From Candidatus Kuenenia stuttgartensis (lineage in GTDB: Bacteria > Planctomycetota > Planctomycetia > Planctomycetales > Planctomycetaceae), in NCBI GenBank assembly GCA_945861865.1, contig CAMAWN010000016.1:1-52543 (forward strand): a stretch of 52,543 nucleotides of DNA, in the 5' to 3' direction. Under the pieces are notes generated by a model. That model was not told the origin of the DNA. It made no database searches and saw only the letters and a program-made list of their open reading frames with translations. Shown one piece after another: positions 1 to 8,250 of this stretch. A program made the translations under genes and the position numbers. The first letter of the stretch is position 1; each line of letters begins with the position of its first letter.

Positions 1-343
1 TCGGACTCCTCAGACGGGGATTCCTAGGTCCGCAGCAGCACTAGGCTGCCAAGGAGAATTGCCGATTGGCAATTATTATGTGATCGGCTTTTAACGTGGC
101 CTGCTGATCAACCACGGCACGCCACCATCATCTATGGTGACCCAGTCGAATCCAATCGCCCCCGGGTGCGGACAGGATACGCAACAGGTGTCGAACGATG
201 AAGGAGGAAAATCGTCTGATCCACAAATTCTGTGAATCGTGTCGGAAAGTGGCTCATGGTACGACGCAGTAGTTTCATCAGGACGTAGGTCAGAGCAATT
301 GTCATGGCAGGCTGTTTCAACCGCTTGTTGAAGTTCGGAGTGG
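1..343. other. Window edge, no confident gene
   Basis: This stretch lies downstream of the minus-strand DUF1207 gene. It holds one weak minus-strand open frame (listed separately) and a perfect small hairpin at 57-74, arms AATTGCC and GGCAATT around GATT. There is no T-run on either side, so I do not call it a terminator. Nothing else was recognised. Confidence 0.5.
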
Positions 344-384
344 TCAGTAATCGAACCACATGCCAGCTCCGCAGAGCGTTTCAT
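91..384 (-). CDS. Possible small Cys-rich protein (97 aa), doubtful
   Basis: An open frame from ATG at 384 to a TAA at 91. Its first 13 codons overlap the end of the DUF1207 gene in another frame. The product would hold seven cysteines, including CVSC near residues 68-71, and a mixed, protein-like composition in the non-overlapping part (residues 18-97). There is no convincing ribosome binding site, no signal peptide and no family I recognise. A second minus-strand frame (132-359) competes with it. It may be a real orphan or a chance frame. Low confidence. Confidence 0.25.
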   Translation of the reverse strand: MKRSAELACGSITDHSELQQAVETACHDNCSDLRPDETTASYHEPLSDTIHRICGSDDFPPSSFDTCCVSCPHPGAIGFDWVTIDDGGVPWLISRPR

Positions 385-1348
385 TGCGACCGGCGAATTG
401 CCATTGCAGGGCGGGACCGGAGTAGTACTGCAGACCCAGGCGGAAGAGATGGTTCGATTCTTCGCCTCGCCACTGCCAGCCGGCGACGGTGTTGACGCTG
501 GTGATCCAATGAAAGTCTTGTCGCGTGTGTCCATTGATCCCGAAATACGGCGCGCCTTTCAGTCCATAAGCCCGGAGCGGCGTGTATTGATAGCCATATT
601 GCAGTTCCAGGGGTTCCGCGCCGTCTTCATGGCCGGCTGCGTAGGCAACTTCGCCGTAGATCTGCATGTCGTCGGTGAGAGAGTGAGTCATGCCGACGAT
701 GGCGGAGTCACGCACATAATTGAGGCGTTGGAAGCCAGGGTTTCGCAGCAGGTACTCGTCACCGATGTGCGAACTAAGGTGGTAGTAGCCGGCTTTGTAG
801 GCATTTCTGCCAAACCGCCAAGTGGAGAGGAATCCAAAGCGATAGTCGACGGCTTCGAGATCCGACTGCTGCTGCGGATCAACGCGAGCCTGGGCACCGC
901 CTTCCAGGTCAAGTTGCCAAGCTCGTGGATTTGCCTCGTCGAAGTTGGTGTAGCCCAGCAAGCCGACTCGGCCGCCGAGTTGAGTTTCCCAAACGAGCCC
1001 TCGGCGGGATTCATTCAGCCAGATGGCGTTGAAACGGGGTTCTTTCTCGCCGGCGATGTAGGACCGATAGAGGAGTCCTTTCGGCAGAACCTGGAACTCG
1101 AAGTACTCGCCGAATCGGTGCTGAGGTTCGTCCTCAAAGATCGCCGCATCGCCATCTGACAACTGATCGAAGCCGTCGTGCTCGAAGGGGAGGACTTCCG
1201 ATCGTTCGTCAATCAGTCGTAGCGGCGGATATGCGGCGGCATCGTCGAAGCGAGTTTCGACTGTCACTTCCCGCGCCAGCGCGACGGCGAGAGACGAATG
1301 GCACGTCGCCAGCAGAAGAATCGCCCAGAGCAGTCCGTGCCGTCGCAA
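344..1348 (-). CDS. DUF1207 family secreted protein
   Basis: Exported protein of unknown function, resembling the DUF1207 family that I know mainly from planctomycetes; placement at the outer membrane is inferred. The chosen start is TTG at 1348. It gives a 334-residue product beginning with a clean signal peptide (hydrophobic from GLLWAILLLATC, cleavage probably after AVALA near residue 25), and it has a perfect AGGAGG (1357-1362) eight bases upstream. The only in-frame ATG is at 1492 and would put 48 charged residues before the signal sequence. The segment LPKGLLYRSYIAGEKEPR, near residues 88-105, is followed by alternating short aromatic strands (YAAGHEDGAEPLELQYGYQYTPLRAYG), as in beta barrels, and the chain ends in an aromatic residue (WFDY). 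It is divergent from the DUF6268-like gene, with 270 bp between them that may hold both promoters. Family call good, function unknown. Confidence 0.8.
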   Translation of the reverse strand: MRRHGLLWAILLLATCHSSLAVALAREVTVETRFDDAAAYPPLRLIDERSEVLPFEHDGFDQLSDGDAAIFEDEPQHRFGEYFEFQVLPKGLLYRSYIAGEKEPRFNAIWLNESRRGLVWETQLGGRVGLLGYTNFDEANPRAWQLDLEGGAQARVDPQQQSDLEAVDYRFGFLSTWRFGRNAYKAGYYHLSSHIGDEYLLRNPGFQRLNYVRDSAIVGMTHSLTDDMQIYGEVAYAAGHEDGAEPLELQYGYQYTPLRAYGLKGAPYFGINGHTRQDFHWITSVNTVAGWQWRGEESNHLFRLGLQYYSGPALQWQFAGRNETLCGAGMWFDY

Positions 1349-1618
1349 GATCGCGTCCTCCTGACGCGCGAGCCATCGCCGGAACAAATCGGCGGGTCGC
1401 GATGGTTTTTCCTCCTCGCTATCGACGGGCCTTGCTGAAAAGGGCCACGAAAGCGGTTGTGAGGACCGACTCGCCGTCGAAAGTCTGGGCAAAATGCCGG
1501 TGATGCCGCGTGGGACGACGGCTCCTTTTGCACAGACACGGCAAACCCTTCCGGTTTTGCTCGATAGACGTGGACGGCCTGACGATCCTCAAGTTGGGAT
1601 CACGGAGTGCGCTGATTC

Positions 1619-2800
1619 GTGAGGAACTCATCTGTGCTATTCGGTTGGATCGAACGACTGAGATCGCATCGCCGCTGGCGGTTTCCGTTACGCCGTGCGC
1701 TACCCGCGCTGGGCTTGGCGAGCGTGTTGATCGGCCCCACGTTGTGGGGACAGGACGAGGTGCCTCGCTGGCACGATCCGTTCGACCCACCGGCCAGTTC
1801 CGCCGCTGAGCCGCGTTCGCCGGTGCGATTCGTCTGGCACGATGACGAATTCGATGAGACTGCCGAGCCGAATCCAATCCGGCGGGCGGCGTATCAGAAT
1901 CAGTATCCGCTGAGCAAGGACTCGGAAGACCTGTTGCCGCGAGAGGATCATTGGCGTCGGCTCAATGAGGACTCGGCCGAGGTCATGCCGGAGGAACGGG
2001 ACGTGGAGTCTGACGAACTCTTCACCGATGACGAGACTCCGTGGATCGAATGGAAGAAGACCGTCGGCACAGCAACTTGGATCGCTCCCAACTCAGGTGG
2101 TCTGGGTGTGACGAGCATTGAGGCTCGCGGTTCCATCGAGTTTCCCAGCTTTCAAGCGTTGTGGTTCGTTCCGAGATTTGCCGCGCACGTCCTGAACGGC
2201 TCGACCGCCACGGATCTGCCAGGGCAGTTGTACGACGTCTCGTTCGAGACCGTCGTGATGCTGCCCATTGGTGAACACTGGTTCGTGCAAGCCGCCCTCG
2301 CGCCAAGTTTCTACAGCGATGGGAGCAACACCGGTTCCGATGCCATCCGGATGCCGGGACGTGCGTTGGCGTTCTGGAAGTACTCGGACACGCTGACGTT
2401 CACCGGCGGCATCTTGTATTTAGACCGCGATGACGTGAAAGCGATCCCGAGCGCTGGTCTGATCTGGAATCCCAACGCGGATTGGAAACTCGAACTCGCG
2501 GCTCCGCGTCCGCGAATCGCCTGGCGATTCTCGCACGACGACGACTCGGCTCGGTGGGGCTACTTGGTCGGCGAGTTTGGCGGCGGCACTTGGGCGATTC
2601 GCCGAGCCTCTGGACTCAACGATGTCGCCACGCTGAGCGACTATCGCCTCATGGCCGGCTACGAGCGGAAATGGACGAGCGGACGAAGTTGGCTGGTCGA
2701 GGCCGGATACGTCTTCAGCCGAACCTTGGAATACACGTCGAAACTGGGAGATACGGATCTGCCGAGCACAGCGCTCGTGCGGCTGGGAATCACCTTCTGA
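1619..2800 (+). CDS. DUF6268-like outer-membrane beta-barrel protein
   Basis: 393 residues from GTG at 1619. A weak GGAG lies about eleven bases upstream, so the start is only moderately sure. Residues 28-45 are hydrophobic (LPALGLASVLIGPTLWGQ) and look like a signal peptide behind a long basic N-terminus. A Glu/Asp-rich linker follows (residues 60-130), then about 260 residues of alternating strands. The stretches FTGGILYLDRDDVKAIPSAG, LIWNPNADWKLELAAPRPRI and WGYLVGEFGGG match my memory of planctomycete DUF6268 barrels, and the chain ends LVRLGITF with a terminal Phe, a common outer-membrane protein signature. The role is unknown: a porin-like or structural barrel is inferred. It converges on the next gene with five bases between stops. 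Confidence 0.7.
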   Translation: MRNSSVLFGWIERLRSHRRWRFPLRRALPALGLASVLIGPTLWGQDEVPRWHDPFDPPASSAAEPRSPVRFVWHDDEFDETAEPNPIRRAAYQNQYPLSKDSEDLLPREDHWRRLNEDSAEVMPEERDVESDELFTDDETPWIEWKKTVGTATWIAPNSGGLGVTSIEARGSIEFPSFQALWFVPRFAAHVLNGSTATDLPGQLYDVSFETVVMLPIGEHWFVQAALAPSFYSDGSNTGSDAIRMPGRALAFWKYSDTLTFTGGILYLDRDDVKAIPSAGLIWNPNADWKLELAAPRPRIAWRFSHDDDSARWGYLVGEFGGGTWAIRRASGLNDVATLSDYRLMAGYERKWTSGRSWLVEAGYVFSRTLEYTSKLGDTDLPSTALVRLGITF

Positions 2801-2805
2801 CGGCA

Positions 2806-3783
2806 CTACCGACGCAGGGAAAAGACCTCGACGTCATCGACGATCCATTCCGTCGACCAAGTACGGCCGTTGTCGGCGCTCATCACATTGAAGAAGAGCG
2901 TGTTCATTTGCAGGTTCGGCTCGCCGTACGGCATGGACGTGGCGATGTGGTCGGACGGCTTGAGCGGCCCCGTCCCTTTGGTCGCGTAATAATGCACCCG
3001 TCCATCCGGCGAGAGAGTCATGCCCAGCGTCCACCAACCGGTTTCTTTGATGACCGGGCCGGCCACGAAATCTTGGCCGTACTGATCGGCACGAATCACG
3101 AACACGGCCGTGTCTTCTTTATTCTGACCATCGGTCTTGCTGTTGAGTTGCAAAAACATGCCTGGCCAAGCTTGGTCGAGTTGCTTCGTTTTCCCGATCT
3201 TTTTGAAGAACTTTCCGGAAGGAGGCTTCAAAACATGCGTGAGCGTTTCGATTCGGAAGCCGAACGACGAGCCGGTCCGCTTTTCCCATTGATCGAACGC
3301 CGGCAGGTAGACGCGAGCGACGGCGTTGGGCGTCCACCTGGCCGGAATCGTTCCGCCAAAGCGGTTGTTGCCGTTCATGATGAAGTCGTCTTGCTGCATC
3401 TTGTAGCTGGGTGCATCGGGGATTCCGGTCTGCACCGATCGCAGCTTCATGGCACTTTTGCTGTTCGGCAGGCCGCCTTCTGGAGTCTCGACCCGTTCGA
3501 CGACGTCGGGCTGTCCGCGTAACAGACTCTCGAACCAGCGATTGTTGCTTGATGTTCCAGACGGGTATCGCACTTGCTTGTCGATGTTGTTGCTGCTCTT
3601 GGGCAGATTGGGGACGTACGACCAATCCGCATCTTCGAAGTCGTCACCGATTTCGGTCATCTTCTCGCCGGTGCCGGGAACGACTTGGGCCTTCGCCAGC
3701 GACGCCCCTCCGACCACCAAGGTGGCGACTGTGAACAGCCCCGCGACTTTGCGGATCAGGCAAAACTTGAGAGCGTCCAACAT
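2806..3783 (-). CDS. Secreted protein of unknown function (beta-sandwich-like)
   Basis: 325 residues from ATG at 3783. I chose it over GTG 3792 because GAGGAG ends eight bases before it. Residues 1-33 form a signal peptide (basic CLIRK, hydrophobic VAGLFTVATLVVGGASLA, then KAQ). The mature part starts with an acidic DDFEDADWSYVPN segment and continues with many aromatic strands (FGFRIETLTH, WPGMFLQL, TAVFVIRADQYG, GWWTLGMTLSPDGRVHYYA), ending WIVDDVEVF. That layout resembles concanavalin-like or laminin-G-like sandwiches in secreted planctomycete proteins, but I cannot name a family or a catalytic residue. It stands alone on the minus strand, convergent with the barrel gene. Real gene; function not known. 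Confidence 0.8.
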   Translation of the reverse strand: MLDALKFCLIRKVAGLFTVATLVVGGASLAKAQVVPGTGEKMTEIGDDFEDADWSYVPNLPKSSNNIDKQVRYPSGTSSNNRWFESLLRGQPDVVERVETPEGGLPNSKSAMKLRSVQTGIPDAPSYKMQQDDFIMNGNNRFGGTIPARWTPNAVARVYLPAFDQWEKRTGSSFGFRIETLTHVLKPPSGKFFKKIGKTKQLDQAWPGMFLQLNSKTDGQNKEDTAVFVIRADQYGQDFVAGPVIKETGWWTLGMTLSPDGRVHYYATKGTGPLKPSDHIATSMPYGEPNLQMNTLFFNVMSADNGRTWSTEWIVDDVEVFSLRR

Positions 3784-4013
3784 GCTCCACACTCCTCAGC
3801 GACTTGCGTGATGACATCAACGCCGACAACTCATGCCGAAACGAACCGATCCATTCATCCCGGATATCGGTCTTGTCCCTCGCAAGCGACAAAGGAATCT
3901 CTTTTTGGCGGAGCAACCGGAAAGGTCTCGCGCGTCGACAGAATCGGCAGAGAAGCTCGACAACGCGAATGATTTCTCGCCGTTCTTTGTGGCAAGGAGG
4001 GCGATCGTGAGTG

Positions 4014-4039
4014 AGCCCGACCCACAAGGGATCGGGCTA
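4014..4039 (-). repeat. TAGCCC hairpin carrying the stop codon of ogt
   Basis: On the minus strand the TAG stop codon (4037-4039) of the methyltransferase gene starts a hairpin: AGCCCGA pairs with TCGGGCT (4032-4038 and 4014-4020) around an 11-base loop. No T-run follows, so it is not a classical intrinsic terminator. A hairpin beginning with the same TAGCCC and also containing a gene's stop codon occurs at 21232-21272, which suggests a dispersed element. Confidence 0.5.
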
Positions 4040-4546
4040 CGCTTGTGCTTCCAACTCCAGCAGTCGCCGCTTGAGGTCGATCCCCTGTGGAGCTGAGAAG
4101 CCGTCGATTCTCCCGCCGCTTGCCAGCACTCGATGGCAGGGAATGATGATCGGAACTTCGTTGTTGGCCATCACCGTCCCCACGGCTCGCGCCGCATTCA
4201 GCGAACCGGCTCGCGCGGCGAGTTCGCCGTAGCTGACAGTCTCACCAAAGCCGACCGCTCGCGTGGCGAGGATCACTTTCCGTTGAAACTCAGTGCGATG
4301 CTCGGTCCGCACTTTGATGTTGTCGAACGAAACCCGCTTTCCCGCGGCAAACACTTCCAACTTCTTCCGCAGTGCCGGATACCAGTCGGACTCGGCCAGC
4401 GTCTCGTCGGCAAAGTGGCGGTGCAGACTGGCCCAAGCCTCGGCAGCCGTCGGATGTCCCATCACCAACCGCCACACGCAACGCTGTTGGCCGACGAGAC
4501 CGAACCAACCCAACGGTGTCGAAAATACACAGGCCTGAAGTGGCAT
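4037..4546 (-). CDS. ogt: Methylated-DNA-protein cysteine S-methyltransferase
   Basis: Suicide DNA repair protein that moves the methyl or alkyl group from O6-alkylguanine in DNA to its own cysteine. 169 residues, the usual size for the Ogt/AdaB-type enzyme. The acceptor motif IIIPCHRV is present (PCHRV at 136-140, Cys137). Residues 119-123 ARAVG contain the arginine-finger position, and GGRIDGFSAPQGIDLKRRLLE completes the C-terminal DNA-binding domain. The start is ATG 4546 because AGGAGG (4552-4557) lies five bases upstream; an ATG seven codons earlier lacks such a site. It is divergent from the unknown-protein/cytochrome operon. The stop codon lies in a hairpin. Whether it is the ogt or the ada C-terminal type cannot be told; no Ada regulatory domain is fused. 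Confidence 0.93.
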   Translation of the reverse strand: MPLQACVFSTPLGWFGLVGQQRCVWRLVMGHPTAAEAWASLHRHFADETLAESDWYPALRKKLEVFAAGKRVSFDNIKVRTEHRTEFQRKVILATRAVGFGETVSYGELAARAGSLNAARAVGTVMANNEVPIIIPCHRVLASGGRIDGFSAPQGIDLKRRLLELEAQA

Positions 4547-4571
4547 GACCGCCTCCTCGAAAAGCATTCTT

Positions 4572-4600
4572 TGACCTCATCCCAGAGCACCCCTAGAATG
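4572..4600 (+). promoter_or_regulatory. Predicted sigma70-type promoter for the cytochrome operon
   Basis: TTGACC (4572-4577), a 17-base spacer and TAGAAT (4595-4600) match the -35/-10 consensus well. Transcription would start near 4607, giving a leader of about 135 bases before ATG 4742. Confidence 0.5.
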
Positions 4601-4654
4601 CCGCCGACGATTAACGACGCCGGAGGTTGATTGCCAGCCTCCGACGAACACCAC

Positions 4655-4705
4655 AAGCGTGAGGGCCTTGCAGACGCCGCTCGGTGCGAACTGGACCTCA
4701 CGCTT
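4655..4705 (+). promoter_or_regulatory. Long stem-loop in the leader of the cytochrome operon
   Basis: AAGCGTGAGG (4655-4664) pairs perfectly with CCTCACGCTT (4696-4705); two more pairs (CC with GG) follow after one mismatch. The loop is about 27 bases. The 3' arm runs into CTTTTCTC, so it could act as an attenuator or weak terminator, or merely shape the leader. A smaller CGGAGG/CCTCCG hairpin (4621-4642) precedes it. This is structure seen in the sequence; the function is inferred. Confidence 0.35.
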
Positions 4706-4741
4706 TTCTCGTCGGTGGCATTTTCGTCAAAGGACCGAATC

Positions 4742-5485
4742 ATGTTGGCCTTCGACTCCTACGTCGATGACTTTTATTGCAATATGAATCTCAGCACCGA
4801 GATGCCACTGCCGGCCGCTCGCGAGACGATTTTGGGGTTCTTCGAGCGAGTCCAAAAGTCGTACCCGATGATGCGGAACTTCTACACCCGCGAGACCGGC
4901 GACTGCGTGCTGGAAGAAGACAAAGACCTCGGCCACCAACGCTGGGTCTCTGTCGAACCGAAACGAGTTTGCAGTGGATTCCTCAACCCGCCGGACATCG
5001 ACACCGCCGTCGAACAGCATCGACTGACGCTGGAACTCCTGCCGTACATGCTTTCGGTCAGCCCACTGGATTGCGAAGCGCTCGACTTCATGATGGGCTT
5101 CGACATGGCCTATCGCGGCAACCATGACGAACTGGTCGCCGAAGCGCTCGGTGGCTGCCCGGCCATCGACGGCTTGGTGCGAATCCCCGGCGCACGCGTC
5201 CTCAACTACGAACCGGCGATCACGCTGACGCTCGACGAAACGTGCCGGATGCAAGCTCGGCTGTTGATCGAGACGCGGACCAACGCCTATCACGTCCGCC
5301 GCGGCGAATACCCCGAAGAGAACATCAGCGTCTATTTCACCCTGCGTCAGTACGGCAGTCTCGAACCGGGCATCTCCTTCGAGCAAACGCTCGACAAGCT
5401 CCGCAGCCGCTGCGACGAACTCATCGAGGAATTGGTTGTCGAACCCATTCTGCGTCCGTTGGCGCAAGCCATCGCGACACGCTGA
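4742..5485 (+). CDS. Conserved-looking protein of unknown function, cytochrome partner
   Basis: 247 residues from ATG 4742, which has AAAGGA (4729-4734) seven bases upstream. A TTG at 4631 with CGGAGG nearby would add 37 residues, but these look non-coding and lie across leader hairpins. The protein is soluble and acidic, with no signal peptide or membrane helix. Visible features are an N-terminal FDSYVDDFYCNMNLSTEM segment, a central LPYMLSVSPLDCEALDFMMGFDMAYRGNHDELVAEALG segment with several acidic and His residues, and a C-terminal predicted helix DKLRSRCDELIEELVVEPIL. I recognise no family. It ends 23 bases before the heptaheme cytochrome and very likely shares its transcript, so a role in assembling or regulating that cytochrome is possible but only inferred from position. 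Confidence 0.8.
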   Translation: MLAFDSYVDDFYCNMNLSTEMPLPAARETILGFFERVQKSYPMMRNFYTRETGDCVLEEDKDLGHQRWVSVEPKRVCSGFLNPPDIDTAVEQHRLTLELLPYMLSVSPLDCEALDFMMGFDMAYRGNHDELVAEALGGCPAIDGLVRIPGARVLNYEPAITLTLDETCRMQARLLIETRTNAYHVRRGEYPEENISVYFTLRQYGSLEPGISFEQTLDKLRSRCDELIEELVVEPILRPLAQAIATR

Positions 5486-5508
5486 ACAGGCTTCGCGGAG
5501 AGCGTTCG

Positions 5509-7404
5509 ATGAACGAACCGTCGCGTCGCGATTCGGTGAATGCCGTTCAAGAATGGCGATGGTGGTTGACCGGCAGTTTGGCGGTCGTTGCCATCTTGTC
5601 GTTGGCGGTCTGGGCACGCCGCTCGCCGCAACCGCTGGCCAACCAACCCAGACCGACGGTGTCAGAGTTATTTCCGCTGCCGACGATTTCTGAGAGCCCA
5701 TTTCTCAACACGAAACTGGATGTCGCCTACGTCGGCAGCGATGCGTGTCGAACGTGTCACGCGGACCATGACGCGGCATTTCGACACACGGGCATGGGCC
5801 GCTCGATGGCGGACGTCGATCTGACTCGCGAGCCGCCCGACGGCGAGTTCGAGCATGCGATTTCAAAGCGTCGCTACGAAGTCCGACGACACGATGGGCA
5901 GTTATGGCATCGCGAATTGCTGCTCGTCGATGACCCTTCCGAGGTGCTGCTGGCCGAGTTCCCCGTGAAGTTCGTCGTCGGTTCGGGGCATCACTCGCTG
6001 ACGTACTTGATCGAAGCGGATGGCTTTTTGGTGGAGTCGCCCGTGACGTGGTACACGTCGCGCAAGGCTTGGGGCATGTCGCCGGGCTACGATGTGGCCG
6101 AACACTCAGGCTTTGAACGAGCCACCGGTGAGGGTTGTCTGACGTGCCACGCCGGCCGCGCGGAGGCCCTCGACAAAAGCCTGCATCGCATGCACATCAC
6201 CGAGGCGGCCATCGGGTGTGAACGTTGTCACGGCCCCGGTGCATTGCATCTCGAAAAGCACCGCGAGCGAGAAACTGCGACTGCGAATGCTCAACCAGAG
6301 ATCGACCATTCGATCGTCAATCCGAGCCACTTGTCGCGGGAACTCGCCGAGGCGGTTTGTCAGCAATGCCATCTGCGCAGCACCGCCACCATCCCCACGC
6401 GAGGCCGACAGATCGCCGACTTCCGCCCCGGTCTGCCGTTGCAGGATTTTCGCACGGACTTCTGGCTCGACGTTCCCGACAAGCCGATGACCGTCGTCGG
6501 GCATGTCGAGCAGTTGCATCTCAGCCGTTGCTACCAAAAATCGGACAAGCTGACCTGCCTGACGTGTCACTCCCCGCACGATGTCGGAGGCGAACGGAAA
6601 TCGGAACCTCATCAGACCATCTGCTTGAGCTGCCATCATCCTGAACACTGCCACGAGGAGGAATCGCAGCGGCGGAAGATCAGCCCGGACAACGATTGTG
6701 TGCTCTGCCACATGCCCAATTCGGACACCGAGATTCCACATCTCGCTTTCACGCACCACCGAATTGGAATCCACAAGGCGGTCCCGAAGTCGTCGGATAC
6801 GAGTCCGTCACCCGCCAGTCGTCCAGGCGTGCTGCGTCCGTTTCTAACCGAGTCGTGGCCCAGCGAACTCGATCAACAGCGAGCGTTCGGACTCGGCTAT
6901 TTGGAGGCGGCGAATCGAGAACCGCAACCAGTGCTGGCCGACAAATACCAGCAGCGCGCGCTGGAGTTGCTGACGAACGTCCGCTCGACCGGCCTGCGAG
7001 ATCCCGCGCTGGACGCGGCTTTGGCTCGATTGCACTTCGAATCAGAAACCCCCGGCGGACGATCGCTGGCAGAGAGCGCACTGTCACTGGCGGGCCTGAA
7101 TGGACAAGATCGCTCCAATGCCCTGTTTCTGGTGGCAGATTCGCACTTCCAAGCGGGCCGATGGCCGGATGCCGTCGCCACACTTCAGCAGTTGACCCGC
7201 TCGCGTCGTCACCATGTCGATTGGCTACTCTTGGCCGAATGCGAACAAAGGCTGGGACACTCGAATGCCGTGCAGGAGGCGCTGCTGACCGCCACACGCA
7301 TCAACCCGCGACTGTGGAGGATCCATCAGGCATTGGCCGAGCGATTCGCGAAGGCCGGCGACCAGCAGCAAGCCGACTGGCACAAACGCCGCGCCGTTCC
7401 ATGA
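5509..7404 (+). CDS. Heptaheme cytochrome c with TPR-like C-terminus
   Basis: 631 residues from ATG 5509 (second gene of the operon). Residues 19-36 are one membrane helix that anchors the protein with the rest probably in the periplasm. Seven CxxCH heme c sites are visible, starting at Cys80, 210, 237, 284, 350, 372 and 397. Several His residues outside these (HTGMG near 93, HHSLTY near 161, HRMHI near 226, HHRIGIH near 416) could be distal ligands. From about residue 445 the chain is helical and Ala/Leu-rich, with repeats such as ALARLHFESE and ALFLVADSHFQAGRWPDAVA, which look like TPR units. This heme plus TPR layout is known from planctomycete multiheme proteins related to cytochrome c554; the substrate is unknown. 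An open frame starting at 5242 adds only out-of-frame sequence of the upstream gene. Confidence 0.88.
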   Translation: MNEPSRRDSVNAVQEWRWWLTGSLAVVAILSLAVWARRSPQPLANQPRPTVSELFPLPTISESPFLNTKLDVAYVGSDACRTCHADHDAAFRHTGMGRSMADVDLTREPPDGEFEHAISKRRYEVRRHDGQLWHRELLLVDDPSEVLLAEFPVKFVVGSGHHSLTYLIEADGFLVESPVTWYTSRKAWGMSPGYDVAEHSGFERATGEGCLTCHAGRAEALDKSLHRMHITEAAIGCERCHGPGALHLEKHRERETATANAQPEIDHSIVNPSHLSRELAEAVCQQCHLRSTATIPTRGRQIADFRPGLPLQDFRTDFWLDVPDKPMTVVGHVEQLHLSRCYQKSDKLTCLTCHSPHDVGGERKSEPHQTICLSCHHPEHCHEEESQRRKISPDNDCVLCHMPNSDTEIPHLAFTHHRIGIHKAVPKSSDTSPSPASRPGVLRPFLTESWPSELDQQRAFGLGYLEAANREPQPVLADKYQQRALELLTNVRSTGLRDPALDAALARLHFESETPGGRSLAESALSLAGLNGQDRSNALFLVADSHFQAGRWPDAVATLQQLTRSRRHHVDWLLLAECEQRLGHSNAVQEALLTATRINPRLWRIHQALAERFAKAGDQQQADWHKRRAVP

Positions 7405-7435
7405 AATCGTTTGCGACGTTCGTCAGCGGCGCAAT

Positions 7436-8116
7436 TCATTCCGAGTCCGCGGCACGACGATGGCCGAACAACTTCTTCAAGGTGAGATGCGTTGGCAGAA
7501 AGATCGCCAGCGGCAGCACCACAAGCATCATGCCGAGATAGGCCAGCGGCGGCATCCAATCTTGAGGCCGATCGCTCCCCAGCCCATAAACGTAGTTGAT
7601 GTTGACCGGCAGATTGGGGTGCTCTTTGGGAGCCGGCGGAGCGGGCATGCAGAAGTAGCAGATCAGCATCAAGCCCCACGCCAAAGCCGCCCAACCTCGG
7701 AAGGCTCGGCTGTCGTAGCGCAGTCGCCAGACCAGCCACACGATCAAGATCGGCAGCCAGAAGTGAAAGAACGACAGGCCACGTGTGAAGAACGGAATCC
7801 GCTCGTTGAACATGTACGCCGTCATACCAGCTAGTGACAGCCCCACGCACTCACCCAGGAAGTCCACCATCCACAACAACTGCGGAGCCAGAATTCCCAC
7901 CGCTGGCATCGACACCAGCAGCGACGACTCGGTCCACACTGCCGCGAGCGTGAAGAACACCGCCACGTCGCAGAAATACAAAAAATTCGTCGGCCCGTAG
8001 TCTCGCCAATAGACCGGCACGAGCACGCAGACGAACACGGTGTAGAGCACTTTCAGCCACACGGGGATTCGGCGATCCTCTTTCCCAGAGGAGATCGTTG
8101 GTTCGGAGTTCGTCAT
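7436..8116 (-). CDS. Six-helix membrane protein of unknown function
   Basis: 226 residues from ATG 8116; a start three codons earlier is possible, and neither has a strong ribosome binding site. Hydrophobic segments at about 18-36, 45-62, 64-88, 115-131, 141-158 and 190-208 predict six membrane helices. The loop between helices five and six holds CMPAPPAPKEHPNLPVNINY and then YGLGSDRPQDWMPP. The aromatic and proline pattern, and short motifs such as YFCDVAVFFTLAAVW and FFHFWLPILIVWLVWRL, resemble conserved membrane-associated proteins seen in planctomycetes, but I know no function. It converges on the cytochrome gene with 31 bases between stops. Confidence 0.8.
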   Translation of the reverse strand: MTNSEPTISSGKEDRRIPVWLKVLYTVFVCVLVPVYWRDYGPTNFLYFCDVAVFFTLAAVWTESSLLVSMPAVGILAPQLLWMVDFLGECVGLSLAGMTAYMFNERIPFFTRGLSFFHFWLPILIVWLVWRLRYDSRAFRGWAALAWGLMLICYFCMPAPPAPKEHPNLPVNINYVYGLGSDRPQDWMPPLAYLGMMLVVLPLAIFLPTHLTLKKLFGHRRAADSE

Positions 8117-8250
8117 TGGCACCACCGTCGCCGAGGCCGTGAGTCATTCGTCGCTGGATGGCAACGTAGAAGTCCGGCCGCAGAGTCGCAACATCGGCTG
8201 ATGGCGTTATTCTGTCGTCCGCATTGCCAGACACTCAGTTTGAGGACGAC

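Noticed and set aside
5242-5508. 89-codon extension of the heptaheme cytochrome
   Set aside because: It overlaps the previous gene in another frame and would bury the membrane anchor; ATG 5509 fits.
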